The translations under genes were made by a program, and so were the position numbers. From Pararge aegeria (taxonomy: Eukaryota; Arthropoda; Insecta; Lepidoptera; Nymphalidae), in NCBI RefSeq assembly GCF_905163445.1, contig NC_053205.1:3162001-3226000 (forward strand): a stretch of 64,000 nucleotides of DNA, written 5' to 3'. The notes under the pieces are model-generated. The model had not been told where the DNA came from. It was given only the letters and a program-made list of their open reading frames with translations, and ran no database searches. Each line of letters starts with the position of its first letter. The stretch's first letter is position 1. Positions 1-10,590 of the stretch are shown piece by piece.

Positions 1-87
1 ATTTTTGTAATCTTCGTTACTAGTGTCCCAAAGAACAGGGTGCTCCTCAATCAGTGATATAAGAAAATCAACGTCGTACTCAGTCAT
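1..87 (-). CDS. MADF-domain protein, N-terminal part (cut by window edge)
   Basis: An open frame enters from the left edge and its ATG lies at 85-87 on the minus strand. The first residues (MTEYDVDFLISLIEEHPVLW) match the start of a MADF DNA-binding domain: an alpha helix, then a short acidic stretch and the conserved LW. It is closest to the MADF gene of PIF element 4 in this window, which begins MSTKEWEKL and has EDRPVLWDK at the same place. In PIF/Harbinger elements such a protein is the DNA-binding partner of the transposase. I infer that this is the right-hand part of a further PIF/Harbinger element. A cellular MADF gene cannot be excluded from 29 codons. Confidence 0.6.
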   Translation of the reverse strand, partial: MTEYDVDFLISLIEEHPVLWDTSNEDYKN

Positions 88-109
88 TTTTTTACTTTAA
101 AGTGTACGT

Positions 110-1254
110 CTTTCCCAAACGCTGTCTCAGAGCGAACTAAAAATGGCGTCAACAAATGTGACGAAACATCGCAGGAATGCGCGATGCGAATCAATTCGCA
201 AGTAAGTGGCGAAGTCGGACCAGCGTGCCTTTTTGGTATTGTACCCTCCGCGTTTTTACCGGCTCCAAAGGTTTTAGTGCCGTTTCCAGCTGGAGGTCAA
301 GGGTTATCGCGTTATGGTCCGATGTTGTGCTACTTCGATCCACTTTCCACACTTGGATCCTGCCCAGCAGGGATGCACGCGGTGACGTCAACTTTACTCG
401 TGCATAGTTTATCTCTGTGCATTTCGAATGGTTGGTGTATTCCCGGTGTTTAGGATCTGGAGATCCATGCTATTCAAAAAGGCGGTGTATGCGGCTCCTC
501 TGGGGCTTTCTGAGTCACTTCCCCACCATGGACTCCAGGCGTTTACGTCTCCTCCCACTACGAGGTTATCGGTTCCCAGACTAAGACACGCAGATTGCGT
601 GCGCATAGTCTCGGTGATCAGCTGGGGGTCTTGAATAACCTCCAGATGGTCGCCGAAGACTATTATTGCCGCCTTTACTCGCTTCTGGCAGTTCAGAGTG
701 CACTGGATGACTCTCGTGCCGGGTTGTTGTTTCGGTGTCCCGGTCTTTCCACGTATGGTTCTTGGACCAGGGCTACCGAAATCCCTTTCCCTTCGTCGCC
801 GTCTCTAGCAGTTCCGCCGTTGCTAGTTTGGAGCGCTGTAGATTGGCCTTGATGAACCAGATCTGTCCCAGCGCGTTTTGCCCTTTTGTGTCTATTGAGG
901 TGCCCCTAGCAGAGATATGAAATGTCTGACCTTTAGCAGCAGGTCTTCCGTTTTGCCTCAGGATCCTCTCACACATTTCCTCGTCCGTGTGGTATGCCAG
1001 AACGTCCTTCACCTTGGCAAGGGGATTTTTCGCCTTCGCTTCTTCGACTTTGAGGTGTTTGCAGTCGCGCGTGCCACCTTCGCTTCTTCGACTTTGAGAT
1101 GTTTGCAGTCGCGCGTGTCTTTTTTAATTGCTGCCAAGTCCTCTTTTGTGCTGCAGCTGAGGATAACCTTTTTGTTTCTCCCCGTCCGGATACGGTCCAC
1201 TTTGGCGCAGAATTTTTTCTGTTCCAGCGCCACCCTGATAGTCTCGATGACGAT
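110..1254 (-). mobile_element. R1-clade-like LINE fragment (ORF1 tail plus endonuclease domain)
   Basis: Minus-strand frames read from the C-terminal part of a LINE gag-like ORF1 (about 1254-890) into an apurinic-type endonuclease (about 890-190). Endonuclease signs are IKANLQRSKLATAEL near 850, GGDVNAWSPWWGS near 540 and SDHNAITLDL near 320. These are the N-terminal, DxNA and SDH motifs of the family, and the wording is R1-clade-like. The reverse transcriptase is absent and both ends are missing. The frame is broken several times, once by an exact 44 bp tandem duplication. At its right edge the fragment joins the polymerase B gene in mid-codon context near 1254, so this is a junction and not a LINE 5' end. 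Confidence 0.7.
1033..1120. repeat. 44 bp tandem duplication inside the LINE fragment
   Basis: 1033-1076 is repeated at 1077-1120 with one or two changes (unit starts CCTTCGCTTCTTCGACTTTG). The unit is not a multiple of three, so it shifts the ORF1 frame. It looks like replication slippage after the element died. Confidence 0.85.
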
Positions 1255-1255
1255 G

Positions 1256-2168
1256 AGGGTTTTAGAAATATCTAAAATACAAAGTCTTAAATATATGGGT
1301 TTATTGTAAAATATTTTCATTTTTTAAGTTGAATAGCGACAAAATTTTTTGAGAATATTGAAAGGCTATGAATCTCAGGTCTCGCAATAAGTTTTTGAGC
1401 ACCTCTGACTTTACCCCAATGCATACATAATTTAACATCCACTCGTTTTTCAATGTTTTCCATAGTTTTCCCAAATATTGAATTATTTATTAGTTTATAA
1501 AAGTCTTTTTCAAAATCGGAATGAGCAGATGTACGTAGTTTTGTATTTAAATCAATATATTTTTGTAACCAAGGACTCTGTTGAAATTTTAAAATTCTAT
1601 GGACATTTTTTAGTTTTAACCCCATTTCAAGAGATTGTTTAAGGTTTCTGTAATGAATTACATATTTATTTTTATCATATAAATTTGGAACTAATTTTAA
1701 ATGCTTGCTCCCGGGATCCAGCTAAAATATTCTCTGGGCATAGTGGAAAATCGGAATGCAGATCATGCAAATCTTGTGGATATTCTAAATCGACTTCAAG
1801 AATATATCCTACATCAGAATCAATTGGAATATTAAAATCAGTATTACAATCCACCCATTCAAAACCACCCGTAGGAAGATACTGAGACATAGCCCAACCA
1901 TATAAATTGTTAGCATCTAAGTACGTAATATAAGATGATTGAACTTTCTCATCAAAGTTTGGCATAAATTTATTATTAGCTTGTGCATAACGGTTGCTGC
2001 ATTGGGAGACACCACCACGTATACCGGATCTTACAAAAGCTATATTATCAAAATTTGTTAGTAGCTCTAATATCACTTGTGTATACTTCAACATTGCATC
2101 CCAACTAAGTCCCGGTGCTGTATAATATTGAACGGGATCTAAATCATATGTTTTAATACATACGTTTC
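1256..2168 (-). pseudogene. Polinton/Maverick-type DNA polymerase B, palm and C-terminal part
   Basis: This is the polymerase half of a protein-primed family B DNA polymerase gene. Visible on the minus strand are the motif A region (YLDANNLYGWAMSQYLP near 1900) and the motif B region (DFEKDFYKLINNSIFGKTME near 1470). Upstream is a stretch (KTYDLDPVQYYTAPGLSWDA) typical of Polinton/Maverick and related polymerases. Motif C with its paired aspartates is not reached, because the gene ends at the LINE junction near 1254, after FYNKPIYLRLCILDISKTL. At least two frameshifts are visible: one near 1690-1720 after the acidic PQDLHDLHSDF segment, and a one-base loss near 1318-1322 (LKK, then a shifted MKIFYNKP). 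No other Polinton gene (integrase, ATPase, capsid) is seen, so this is an isolated relic. Confidence 0.8.
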
Positions 2169-2171
2169 TAA

Positions 2172-3662
2172 GGGTGGATTGCACCATCCCACGTTATCGT
2201 TAAATATGAAACGTTAACGTCAAATCGTTCGTCAAATTAACGATTTAGCTTAAAATGAGTTGCACCATCAGCCTATGGTTAAAATGACGTCATTTTTGAC
2301 ATTAACAATAACCACCGCCAAATGGGTGGTCAAACGTTAAAGTTATTGTCAAATATTTAGGTTTTTATGTCTGTGATCTGTCACTTCTCAGTTGAATTGA
2401 ATGTTTTGTTGTTGGGTTTTAGTTTTTCATATTTTTTTGCCAGATAAAGTTATTTTCGAATTTGTGTGGATTTTAGAGATCTTTAATGTCATTGCTCCAA
2501 CAAGTCTTGTGGGAAAGTAGTTCATCAGATTCCGATACGGAAGACGAAGAGTATGTGCATTTGCGGAGACGAAACAAAGTTTATCTACCTAGAATTGATA
2601 GGCTAAGGAAATGGGATGAAAATACTTTCTTGGAAAGATTTAGAGTTTCCAAAAATCTAGCACATGCGTTGGCTCTCCATTTGACGCACTTGTTAGTGTT
2701 GGGAACAATGAAGTAAGTAAATATTCTTAATTAAATAGTGTATGTACCTACCATATACATTTATTGATCTAGTGAAGGCCTGCGCCTACCGGTATTGATA
2801 TCATATTATTATATTTCAGGAACAAGGCTATAACTCCAATACAGCAAGTACTGATAGCTTTGGAGTACTATGCATGCGGCTCAATAGATTATCCTATTCA
2901 ATAGATTTCCATACGTTTTCTTTTTGTCTGGAGCTGACTCCGTCCGTTTTCTTGCACATTAATATTTGTTTGTATTTATGAAATAAATCTGAGAGTCTGT
3001 CTACTTCCTTTTGTGTAAAATTAGAACTTCTCTCTCTGCAAATAAAATAAACAAAATTTTGAATAAATCACAGAACCACGCACGGAATAAATATTCGGTC
3101 CACAGCTTCGGTCATGATCATTCCTTCTATCGGGGACCTCTAGATAAGCGGAAAAAAAATTATCAGTCATATTTATGTGGGGATCATAAAGCTTTGAATA
3201 CAAATTACTGCAATCGTGTTAAGTTAAAAATACATCTGAAACTGAATAAATACTTACTTGGCCAGGAATTGTTGAAATTCATTATTATGTGCTGATTTTT
3301 GTTCTTCCATAACTGAAAATTGCACTTTTTCAATAAATTAAAGAACCTTTAGCACAAAATTTACAAATTGTAACCAATAAATCGCGCTAAATGTGTATTC
3401 ATCTGTCATGTCGTCAATGTCAATCACAGTTGTCAATTGTCAACTTGTCATTTTCATAAAGTATTGTCATATGAAAAAATACTGCCCACGCATCTTTAGG
3501 GACATAAATGCCTCATTTCACTAGTAACCCGAATAACTTTAACGTTAGCTAATTTTATGATGGTGCAACACAATTCGACGATGTGAACTAACGCTCGTTA
3601 AGATTCTCGTTATAGTTAACCCTAACAGTAACTTTAACTAGAATTTTGGTGCAATCCACCCT
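2172..3662 (+). mobile_element. PIF/Harbinger element, non-autonomous, inserted in the polymerase B gene
   Basis: The ends form a perfect inverted repeat, GGGTGGATTGCACCA at 2172 and its complement ending near 3661, flanked by direct TAA copies at 2169-2171 and 3663-3665. TWA duplications and a GGG start fit Harbinger. The polymerase reading (DIFENL on one side, RNVCIKTYDLDP on the other) is interrupted at this point. The element keeps only the start of a transposase; the segment 2910-3640 has no recognisable coding content. Confidence 0.9.
2486..2904 (+). pseudogene. Harbinger transposase, N-terminal fragment (two exons)
   Basis: Exon 1 runs from ATG 2486 to 2712, with donor GTAAGT at 2713. 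Exon 2 starts at 2820 after a TTTCAG acceptor. The joined reading gives an acidic, Ser-rich start, then the ERFRVSKNLAHAL helix, then NKAITPIQQVLIALEYYACG, which matches the Harbinger transposase N-terminal region (helix followed by PxxQxLxALxxYAxGS). The frame then closes, so the DDE nuclease domain is missing. The fragment shows which family mobilised the element but cannot itself be active. Confidence 0.75.
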
Positions 3663-3665
3663 TAA

Positions 3666-6188
3666 ATTTTCAAATATATCAGTTAAAAGAAGTACATCTG
3701 TTTTTAGGTATAAGTCAGAATAGTCACCCATATCACGACATTTAAAATGAACCCAAACTTCCGTAGCATGTCTATAATCCTCATTTGATACTGCACTGTT
3801 AGTTAGTGTATTAAAAAACTGTTCTTGTGTGGGAAGTGACGTTAACTTTAAAGATTCAAATGAAGTCATAAAATCATAGGGATATATACCTTTACGTTTT
3901 AAATAACGAAGATCATCAATATTTTGAAAATTCCTACTCAGTTCAGTAAAGTTTTCATCATTTAAATTTTTCGATAACGAATCTATACTACATGACAAAA
4001 ATTTCAAAGAATCAATGAACCTTAATTCATACTTATTAACACCTATTTGTATAATTTTTGAAAAAGAAATATATCGCTCTTTATTTTGGGGTATGACTTT
4101 TACTTCACCCTCCGAAAAATTTAATGCATGCACAATGAAATGAGCATCTTAGGTTGTGTAAAATCATGGGAATCAATTTGGGGGTTTCAAACTTTTCTGC
4201 ACAACTTGTATGACAGACACCTACAAAGGTACCAGTATATTTATTAAAATCTATTTTATTTTCAGAATCGAGATCTTTATCACATATATAACATGTAGTA
4301 GTGACAGATATTTTATCCTTCATATCCACCGTGAGGGGAAGAGGGTTAATCACAGTTAAGTTTTGATTAACGTCTTCGCTTAACCTCTCCATAAATACTT
4401 TGGAACAATTATTACCCGTATATGTTTCATACTTAGACAAACTATCATTAAATGCACATTTTATATAGTACCCAAAACTGTGTTCATCGTGTCTCTGCAT
4501 ATTTTCAGTATACGAGGTAGGTATTATTACCACAGCCTTGTATAGGATTTAAAAATGATTCAAAATCTGCATAAATAACAAAAGGTACTTTTAACTTCCT
4601 CTCATATTTATCAAACGTTAATTTAGCTCTCGCAGCGTTCGGTAAATCGGTTCGGATGTGATTACAATCATGTTGTTGATGAATTTTCAATTTAGAATTA
4701 GTTTCAAAGTAAAGCAGACAACCATCACAAATATGTTCATGTGAATTTATTTGTCGGCTGACTAATCGAGAAAGATTTTTAATATAACAATAATGACCAT
4801 TGGATCCATTAATGAATAATAAATTAACATGATTTTGTTTACGACATTTTGTGAAATATAGTGGACCAATTATTTTCGTAGATTTATTTGTTATATCACG
4901 ATCAAGACCAAAAACATTTATACTTATATTATTAAAGCACTCAAATTTATTAATATCTTTTAATTTAACCGGGAATATTTGTGAAATTTAAAGGGTTATG
5001 TTTAGATAAATATGAAGATACTCTATCTGAATTTTTATTAACTATTAAGCAGAAAGTATTGCCCATTTAAAACATTGATGATATTTGTTTTTTACATTAA
5101 TTATAGCCCGCTTTTGTTTAATGTCTAAAGGTAAATCTATATAAGAAGATCCTTTTAATGGGTTAAATTTATTAATGTTTATATCAATATACTTTATTTT
5201 TTTAAGACTCGATCCACTGTCTTTCTTTTCAAAATTACTTATTTTGTTTGAAATTTCTGTACTGCTACTAGAATAAATAACACTAACGTCATCACCTAAA
5301 CAAAACATATAATTAAATGTTTGAAAATCAAAAGTGTTTTCTATATTTTTTGTTGGTTGTACAAAATCTCCTTGTAAAATAAAATTTACTTTTATTGTAG
5401 TATGCTCTTTTAAAGCATTATCAAGCAAATTATATACAGTATTTTTAATTATGTTAAGAAAGTGCTCAGGAGTTTCGAATATAGAATTAGTTTTAGTGGA
5501 ATTGGGGATTCTGTACGTTACTATCCGCCGTCCGAAAGCAGTTTCTATTAATTGAACATTATTTAAGTTGGGATTTAAACTTAGAACATTTTTGCTATGA
5601 GTATTGCTTTTAAGATGATTGGTATAATATTTTCTGTTAACATATACTTTGCAGTTAGGGCATTCGATAGTATTATAGAACTTACAGATGTAGTTGTTTC
5701 TTCCTGTATTGGGTTCGTTGTTACCACCGCAGCAGATGTTGAAGGCTCTTGAGAACATGGACGCTTACTCGAAGAATATTTTGTGACAGCAATTTTTCTT
5801 TTTACACCTCCTCCACTTTGTCTTGATCTGAAAATAATTAAAATGATAAAATCAAATAACATATCTTAAAACGCAATAAATAGCATTACTAATACACTAG
5901 TAATAATTTACCATTTTTAATACACATTACGCAGTACGCCATCATAGGAAACACGCCATCAATTTCATCGCTTGAAATGGAACACGCGGAAGTAAAGTGA
6001 TCCGTACAAGGGGTATAAAAAGGTTTTATGTCTGGATCTTCTAACAACCAACTAGGAAGTTTATCACTTATGTACCACAGTCGTATATACCTATGCATGT
6101 TATTAACCACAAATGGTTTAGTGAATACACTAATGTCATCGTTGGTTAAAGATTCCATAGTGATTATTTTGCTTTCACAGTTTACCAC
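3666..6188 (-). pseudogene. Polinton/Maverick-type DNA polymerase B, N-terminal and exonuclease part
   Basis: Minus-strand pieces read in order. 5758-5045 has GGSSYIDLP-like and FKWAILSA motifs after an N-terminal Cys/His segment. About 5040-4690 has VNLLFINGSNGHYCYIKNLSRL, then a Cys/His finger. Near 4590 is the exonuclease I region (KVPFVIYADFESF). 4533-4105 has CYICDKDLDSENK and CHTSC (an endonuclease VII-like finger). 4133-3666 has exonuclease II (FIDSLKFL) and exonuclease III (YSDLYLKTDVLLLTDIF). Breaks occur near 5040, 4530 and 4120. The gene is continued by 1256-2168 once the Harbinger element is removed. A possible upstream exon (about 5890-6188, MESLTNDDISVF...) is followed by an acceptor-like TTTTCAG near 5830, but I could not make the splice phases agree. 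Confidence 0.75.
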
Positions 6189-6542
6189 TCAATGAGTAAA
6201 ACTAAGAATCATCCGAACATTTATCCTTTGGTATGCCGGACGCAGCCATTTGACAATTACGCTATCTGCCGCGAAAAACAGAGTGATACGAACGCGCGGA
6301 TCCGCGTTCCGGCAAAGCCATGTATATTTGTACAAAGGATGTTCCATTTTTTTTAATTTTTAAATTTTATTTTGTACTTTATTATTGTATCACCTACTGT
6401 AACTATTTTAGTTTAGAAATAAAACAATGTGAACTAAGTAGGTATAGTGGAATGGTTTTATTACAAAAACAAAAAATGCTACATAAATTCAAATCGACTC
6501 GAATCGATAAAGTTATTTTCATATTCATGAATGCATGTCTAT

Positions 6543-6835
6543 CATCATCAGCCTTCGTTCTAAACGACTCCACTGCAGGAGCATGGCCTACCCAATCAGG
6601 ATCATAATCCACCGCGCTGACCCAGTGCGTGTTGGTGGATATCACAAGTCCTCAAACTTGCTAGGTTCTTCGACTTGCTGGTTTCCTCACGATGTTTTCC
6701 TTCACCGTTTAAAGTCAGTGGTAATTTTTCTTAGAAAAATACGGACTTGAAAAATATCATTGGTCCGCGCCGGGATTTGAACCACGACCTCCCGTATGAG
6801 AGGCGAGCGCTCTACCGCTAGGCCACCACGACTTC
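6543..6835 (-). mobile_element. tRNA-derived SINE with 11 bp target duplication
   Basis: On the minus strand it begins near 6832 with a tRNA-like head (GTGGCCTAGCGGTAGAGCGC, box A, and GGTTCAAATCCCGGCGC, box B). It continues with a body that includes a segment widely seen in lepidopteran repeats (TCACGATGTTTTCCTTCACC on the plus strand), and ends in a TGA/TCA triplet run at 6543-6550. Direct copies of TGCATGTCTAT flank it at 6532-6542 and 6836-6846. It landed just downstream of the piggyBac 1 transposase stop codon. The head is not a usable tRNA gene: the anticodon loop does not close cleanly. Confidence 0.9.
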
Positions 6836-6852
6836 TGCATGTCTATGTCTAT

Positions 6853-7885
6853 TCATAATTCGTGATAGGTACGCCAACATTGGCCTACACACAGGAACAC
6901 TTTACACTGCGAGCAAATTATGTTTGTTTCCTTTCGTTGTTTGTTAGCTAGGCATTGCACACAACGTCCTCGTTTCTGGCGATTTTGACGTTTATTAGTC
7001 CGGTTTGTTGTGTCAACTGGTATGTAGTCTGGGACATGTCCATTACAGCTTCGACTGTTATCTCCGGACGACACACTGGTATTAGGCCTTATGCGCTGTA
7101 TTTTATTATGTTCCTTACAGAGTGCATCTGCTAGAATTAAACGAAATTTCCTGTGACTGTAATTTGCTGCGCTGCGACATTTATGTATGATATAACTGTT
7201 TAGAATACTGCAGTTCAGCAGGCGCCGAAAAACTTTCAAATACCATTTTAGCCCTCGTTTTCGTTCTAATAAATACATGGAGAGCTTCTGGTCTTTTAAG
7301 TCCACGCCCCCCATGTATTTATTATAACTGTGGACTGCAATGGGTTTTTCGTAAGTGACTCCTGCTCGGCGGCCTGGAGCAGTTTCGGGCTTATGAAACG
7401 TAGATATTGTGGTCACAAGCTTGACATCTCTCCAAACCGTTACTGCTACGTCACCACAGTGGCGAGAGACAATCTGCCCCCGCTGCAATTGTCTTTCGCT
7501 TAAGTTTTTGATATCTGACGGAGTGTCGACTCTTCGTCGATTTAACACTCCGACAACGTCGGTGTGGTTATGCTTCAGGAACCGTGTAAGACTAACGGAA
7601 TTAAAAAAATTGTCCATGTATAGACAATAGCCTTTTCCTAGATAATCTTCTATCAATTTGAGGACGACTTTTGAAGTTGCGCCAGTAAAGCCATGTATAG
7701 GTTCAGAATTTTCACCTTTACCTGCATATATATATAATTTTACCAGATATCCGGTTTCCGCCTCACAGAGCTCATAAGTTTTAATACCGAATCGTGCTGC
7801 CTTAGAACGAATGCACTGAATCCAACTCAGGCGTCCCTTCCACAGCAGCAGCGACTCGTCAATACTTATGGCTCTGTGTGGGATA
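6853..7885 (-). pseudogene. piggyBac transposase 1, C-terminal half
   Basis: Reads from the second catalytic region (ISIDESLLLWKGRLSW) through GYCLYMDNFFNS and VHSYNKYMGGVDLKDQK to a C-terminal cysteine-rich domain (CVQCLANKQ, CSQCKVFLC). These are the hallmarks of DDE_Tnp_1_7, including the three catalytic aspartates and the cross-brace zinc finger. The N-terminal half lies at 10591-12207 on the same strand, and the two were one gene before the DD41D insertion. Excising that insertion at one TA leaves a one-base phase mismatch at the join, so either a small indel followed or the boundary carries a footprint. Confidence 0.85.
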
Positions 7886-7887
7886 TA

Positions 7888-8426
7888 CCGGATGTTTGGT
7901 GCATCGTGTGCCAAATCGAATCTGATGATTGGAGGGGTCTTTGGCTATCTCTTCAGCCCTCGTAAAAAAATCTTGCTCAAACGGTTTTTTTTATACTGAT
8001 TTTAAATTGTTTTTTTAAAAATTGTAAAAATTCTACATTTAAATTTTAATAAAAAATAAAGTTGTTAAGTATTAATTAATTTTCTTTTTAATCTTTAATT
8101 TGTAACGTTTTACGCTTCTTTTGAAACTAGAATTACACGCCAGCAACATCTAGTTTTTGTTTTACAGCCCCGCAAAGTTTTTTTTACGTAAAAAAATAAG
8201 CTTGAACGTCAACTTTCGGTTTTAATAAAAAAAAAACTAAAAGTGATCATGTTCTTCCAATTTTTTTAAAACATCTCTGGACTGTCCCCTTTCTAATGGT
8301 GTGCAATATGCCATGAAAAGTAATTAGTAACATCACTAATTTTCAAATTTTCTAAACTTAGTCACAATTTTCTAATATTCAACAGGTGAAAGAAAAACAA
8401 GTTTTTGCGTAAATAAAACTCACAAG
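7888..8426 (+). repeat. Left terminal inverted repeat of the DD41D element
   Basis: Pairs with 10048-10588 in inverse orientation with few mismatches. A shared landmark is TTGGAGGGGTCTTTGGCTAT (left) and its complement (right). Similarity fades near 8426 around AAACTCACAAGCAGG. Confidence 0.85.
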
Positions 8427-8506
8427 CAGGTAAAATTTTTAAATTTCGTAGGTTTTACTTGAAATAAAAATAATACATTGCATTTGAAACATTTATTTCA
8501 TAATTT

Positions 8507-9697
8507 TTACAAATTCTGCTCAAATTGTTCACCCCTGTTTCGAATGCAGGCCCGACATCTTTGACGTATTGTTACAGTTGTAGTCCGAAGCCGTATTTCG
8601 TTCTTAATTGTACCGAAGGCCGCTTCTATGCGTTGTATTAGTACCTCCCTCGTTGGGACTTCTGTGGCGTATACTAGCTCTTTGGCACGTCCCCAGACAT
8701 AAAAATCTAACGGAGTTAAGTCTGGGGAACGTGGAGGCCATGCAATAGGCCCATCGCGCCCAATCCACGAATTGGGGAACACATTATCGAGGTATTCCCT
8801 CACAGTTAAACGCCAATGCGCGGGACAGCCGTCATTTTGAAATACTATGGGCACATCTTCATTAAACACGGGCACCTCGGCCAATAATTCCGGCAGATCA
8901 TTTTGCAGGAACTCTAAATAATTATCGCCATTTAAGTTATCAGGCAGGTAGTGCGGTCCAATTACCTGATTCCCAATCACTCCTGCCCAAACGTTCACAC
9001 TAAACCGTCTTTGAAAAGATTGCTGTCTTTTGGCATGTGGGTTTTGCCGTTTCGGTGCCCAATGGTGTAAATTGTGCAAGTTAAGAATCCCTTCTCTGGT
9101 AAATTTGGATTCGTCAGTCCACAGTATTCTTTTTAAAAAATCAGGATTATCCACATCTGTGTGTAACAAAAACCGACAAAAGTGCATTCGTCTGTCAAAG
9201 TCGCCACCCTCAAGACCTGCAACAACCAAAAATCTTTTTAATTCCCCTTGAGCAGTAATTAATTGCACTAGAAGATTATGGATACCTGCTAAACAAAGGC
9301 AACGTCAAACAAAGGTTTTAAATTACGTACCTTGAACCGGAGTCTCGTGGAATGGATATTTTTCGTTTTGTCGAAGGACTTTCCACACTTTCCATATTGA
9401 AATATCAAGTTGTGCCGCCACATATCTAATGCTTCTTGTGTCGTCTTCCTCAAAAAGTGCCAGTATTCTCTCGTCCACTTCAACATTATGTCGCACAACA
9501 TGTCCCCTTGGTTCATGAAAATTGACACTCCCAGTCTCGCGTAAACGTCGGTATGTGTCTTGGAAGACTCTGCGGCCAGGTAATCGTCGACCAGGAAAGC
9601 GTTCCTGGTAAAGTCGTTGCGCTGCACGAGCGACACCACGGGCTGCACCATAAACCATTATGATGTCCGCATATTCCTCGTTAGAGTATGTCGTCAT
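8507..9697 (-). CDS. DD41D mariner-like transposase (two exons)
   Basis: Join of 9331-9697 (start ATG at 9695-9697, MTTYSNEEYADI) and 8507-9285, with a 45 bp GT-AG intron (donor GTACGT, acceptor TTTAGCAG). Joining gives 381 codons plus stop with no internal stop. The N-terminal part is a DUF4817-like helix-turn-helix (YQERFPGRRLPGRRVF). The catalytic residues sit in LWTDESKF, FQNDGCPAHW and PPRSPDLTPLDFYVWG. I count 41 residues between the second and third aspartate, which defines the DD41D group of Tc1/mariner transposases. The protein would cut and join DNA at TA sites. The frame is complete, so it may be functional. Confidence 0.9.
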
Positions 9698-10047
9698 TGC
9701 AACAACAAAAAAGTCAACAAAGTTTAACAATAACACCAAAAGTAAATAAAACGTAACAAAAAACAACAAAACTTAACGAAAACTAAATAAAAGAATCGTG
9801 GAGTACAGTAAGCTAGCACACACGTTAGGCAGCAGAGGCAGTGATGTCTCGACTAAAAAATAAGATGGCCGCCGTGTCGACGCGACGCGGGGCCCGTTCG
9901 CGATTGGTTCAAACAGGTTTGCACTATGCAAGAAAGGAATAGAAGATAGATTTCGCTTCACTAGAGTGAAAAAACTATTTTTGCCTGTTTAAACGAACAA
10001 CGGGCGTATAACTTTATGAAAGAGACAGAAAATGTCATCTGCCTTGT

Positions 10048-10588
10048 GAATTGTGAGTGTTATTTACGCAAACCCTTGTTTTTCTTTCACCTGTTGAATA
10101 TTAGAAAATTGCGACCAAGTTTAGAAAATTTGAAAATTAGTGATGTTACTAATTACTTTTCATGGCATATTGCACACCATTAGAAAGGGGACAGTCCAGA
10201 GATGTTTTAAAAAAATTGGAAGAACATGATCACTTTTAGTTTTTTTTTTATTAAAACCGAAAGTTGACGTTCAAGCTTATTTTTTTACGTAAAAAAAACT
10301 TTGCGGGGCTGTAAAACAAAAACTAGATGTTGCTGGCGTGTAATTCTAGTTTCAAAAGAAGCGTAAAACGTTACAAATTAAAGATTAAAAAGAAAATTAA
10401 TTAATACTTAACAACTTTATTTTTTATTAAAATTTAAATGTAGAATTTTTACAATTTTTAAAAAAACAATTTAAAATCAGTATAAAAAAAACCGTTTGAG
10501 CAAGATTTTTTTACGAGGGCTGAAGAGATAGCCAAAGACCCCTCCAATCATCAGATTCGATTTGGCACACGATGCACCAAACATCCTG
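10048..10588 (-). repeat. Right terminal inverted repeat of the DD41D element
   Basis: Inverted counterpart of 7888-8426. Its outer end CAGGATGTTTGG (minus strand) directly abuts piggyBac coding sequence. Confidence 0.85.
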
Positions 10589-10590
10589 TA

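Larger units (their letters stand above)
7888..10588 (-). mobile_element. Tc1/mariner superfamily element of the DD41D type with ~540 bp terminal inverted repeats
   Basis: The arms at 7888-8426 and 10048-10588 are near-identical inverted copies, starting C(A/C)GGATGTTTGGTGCATCG, with TA on each side (7886-7887, 10589-10590). The two-exon transposase between them has DD41D spacing. The element interrupts the piggyBac 1 transposase between the EIYRM and ISIDES segments. Long arms are unusual for mariner-type elements and give the insertion a strong hairpin capacity. Confidence 0.9.

Noticed and set aside
2172..3662. TTAA or TA duplication for the Harbinger insertion
   Set aside because: Direct TAA copies fit best with the inverted ends and with Harbinger; the neighbouring bases are palindromic and allow other readings, but these fit less well.
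6765..6832. A tRNA gene on the minus strand
   Set aside because: Boxes A and B are present, but the anticodon arm does not fold into a normal seven-base loop and the sequence is continuous with a SINE body bounded by 11 bp duplications.
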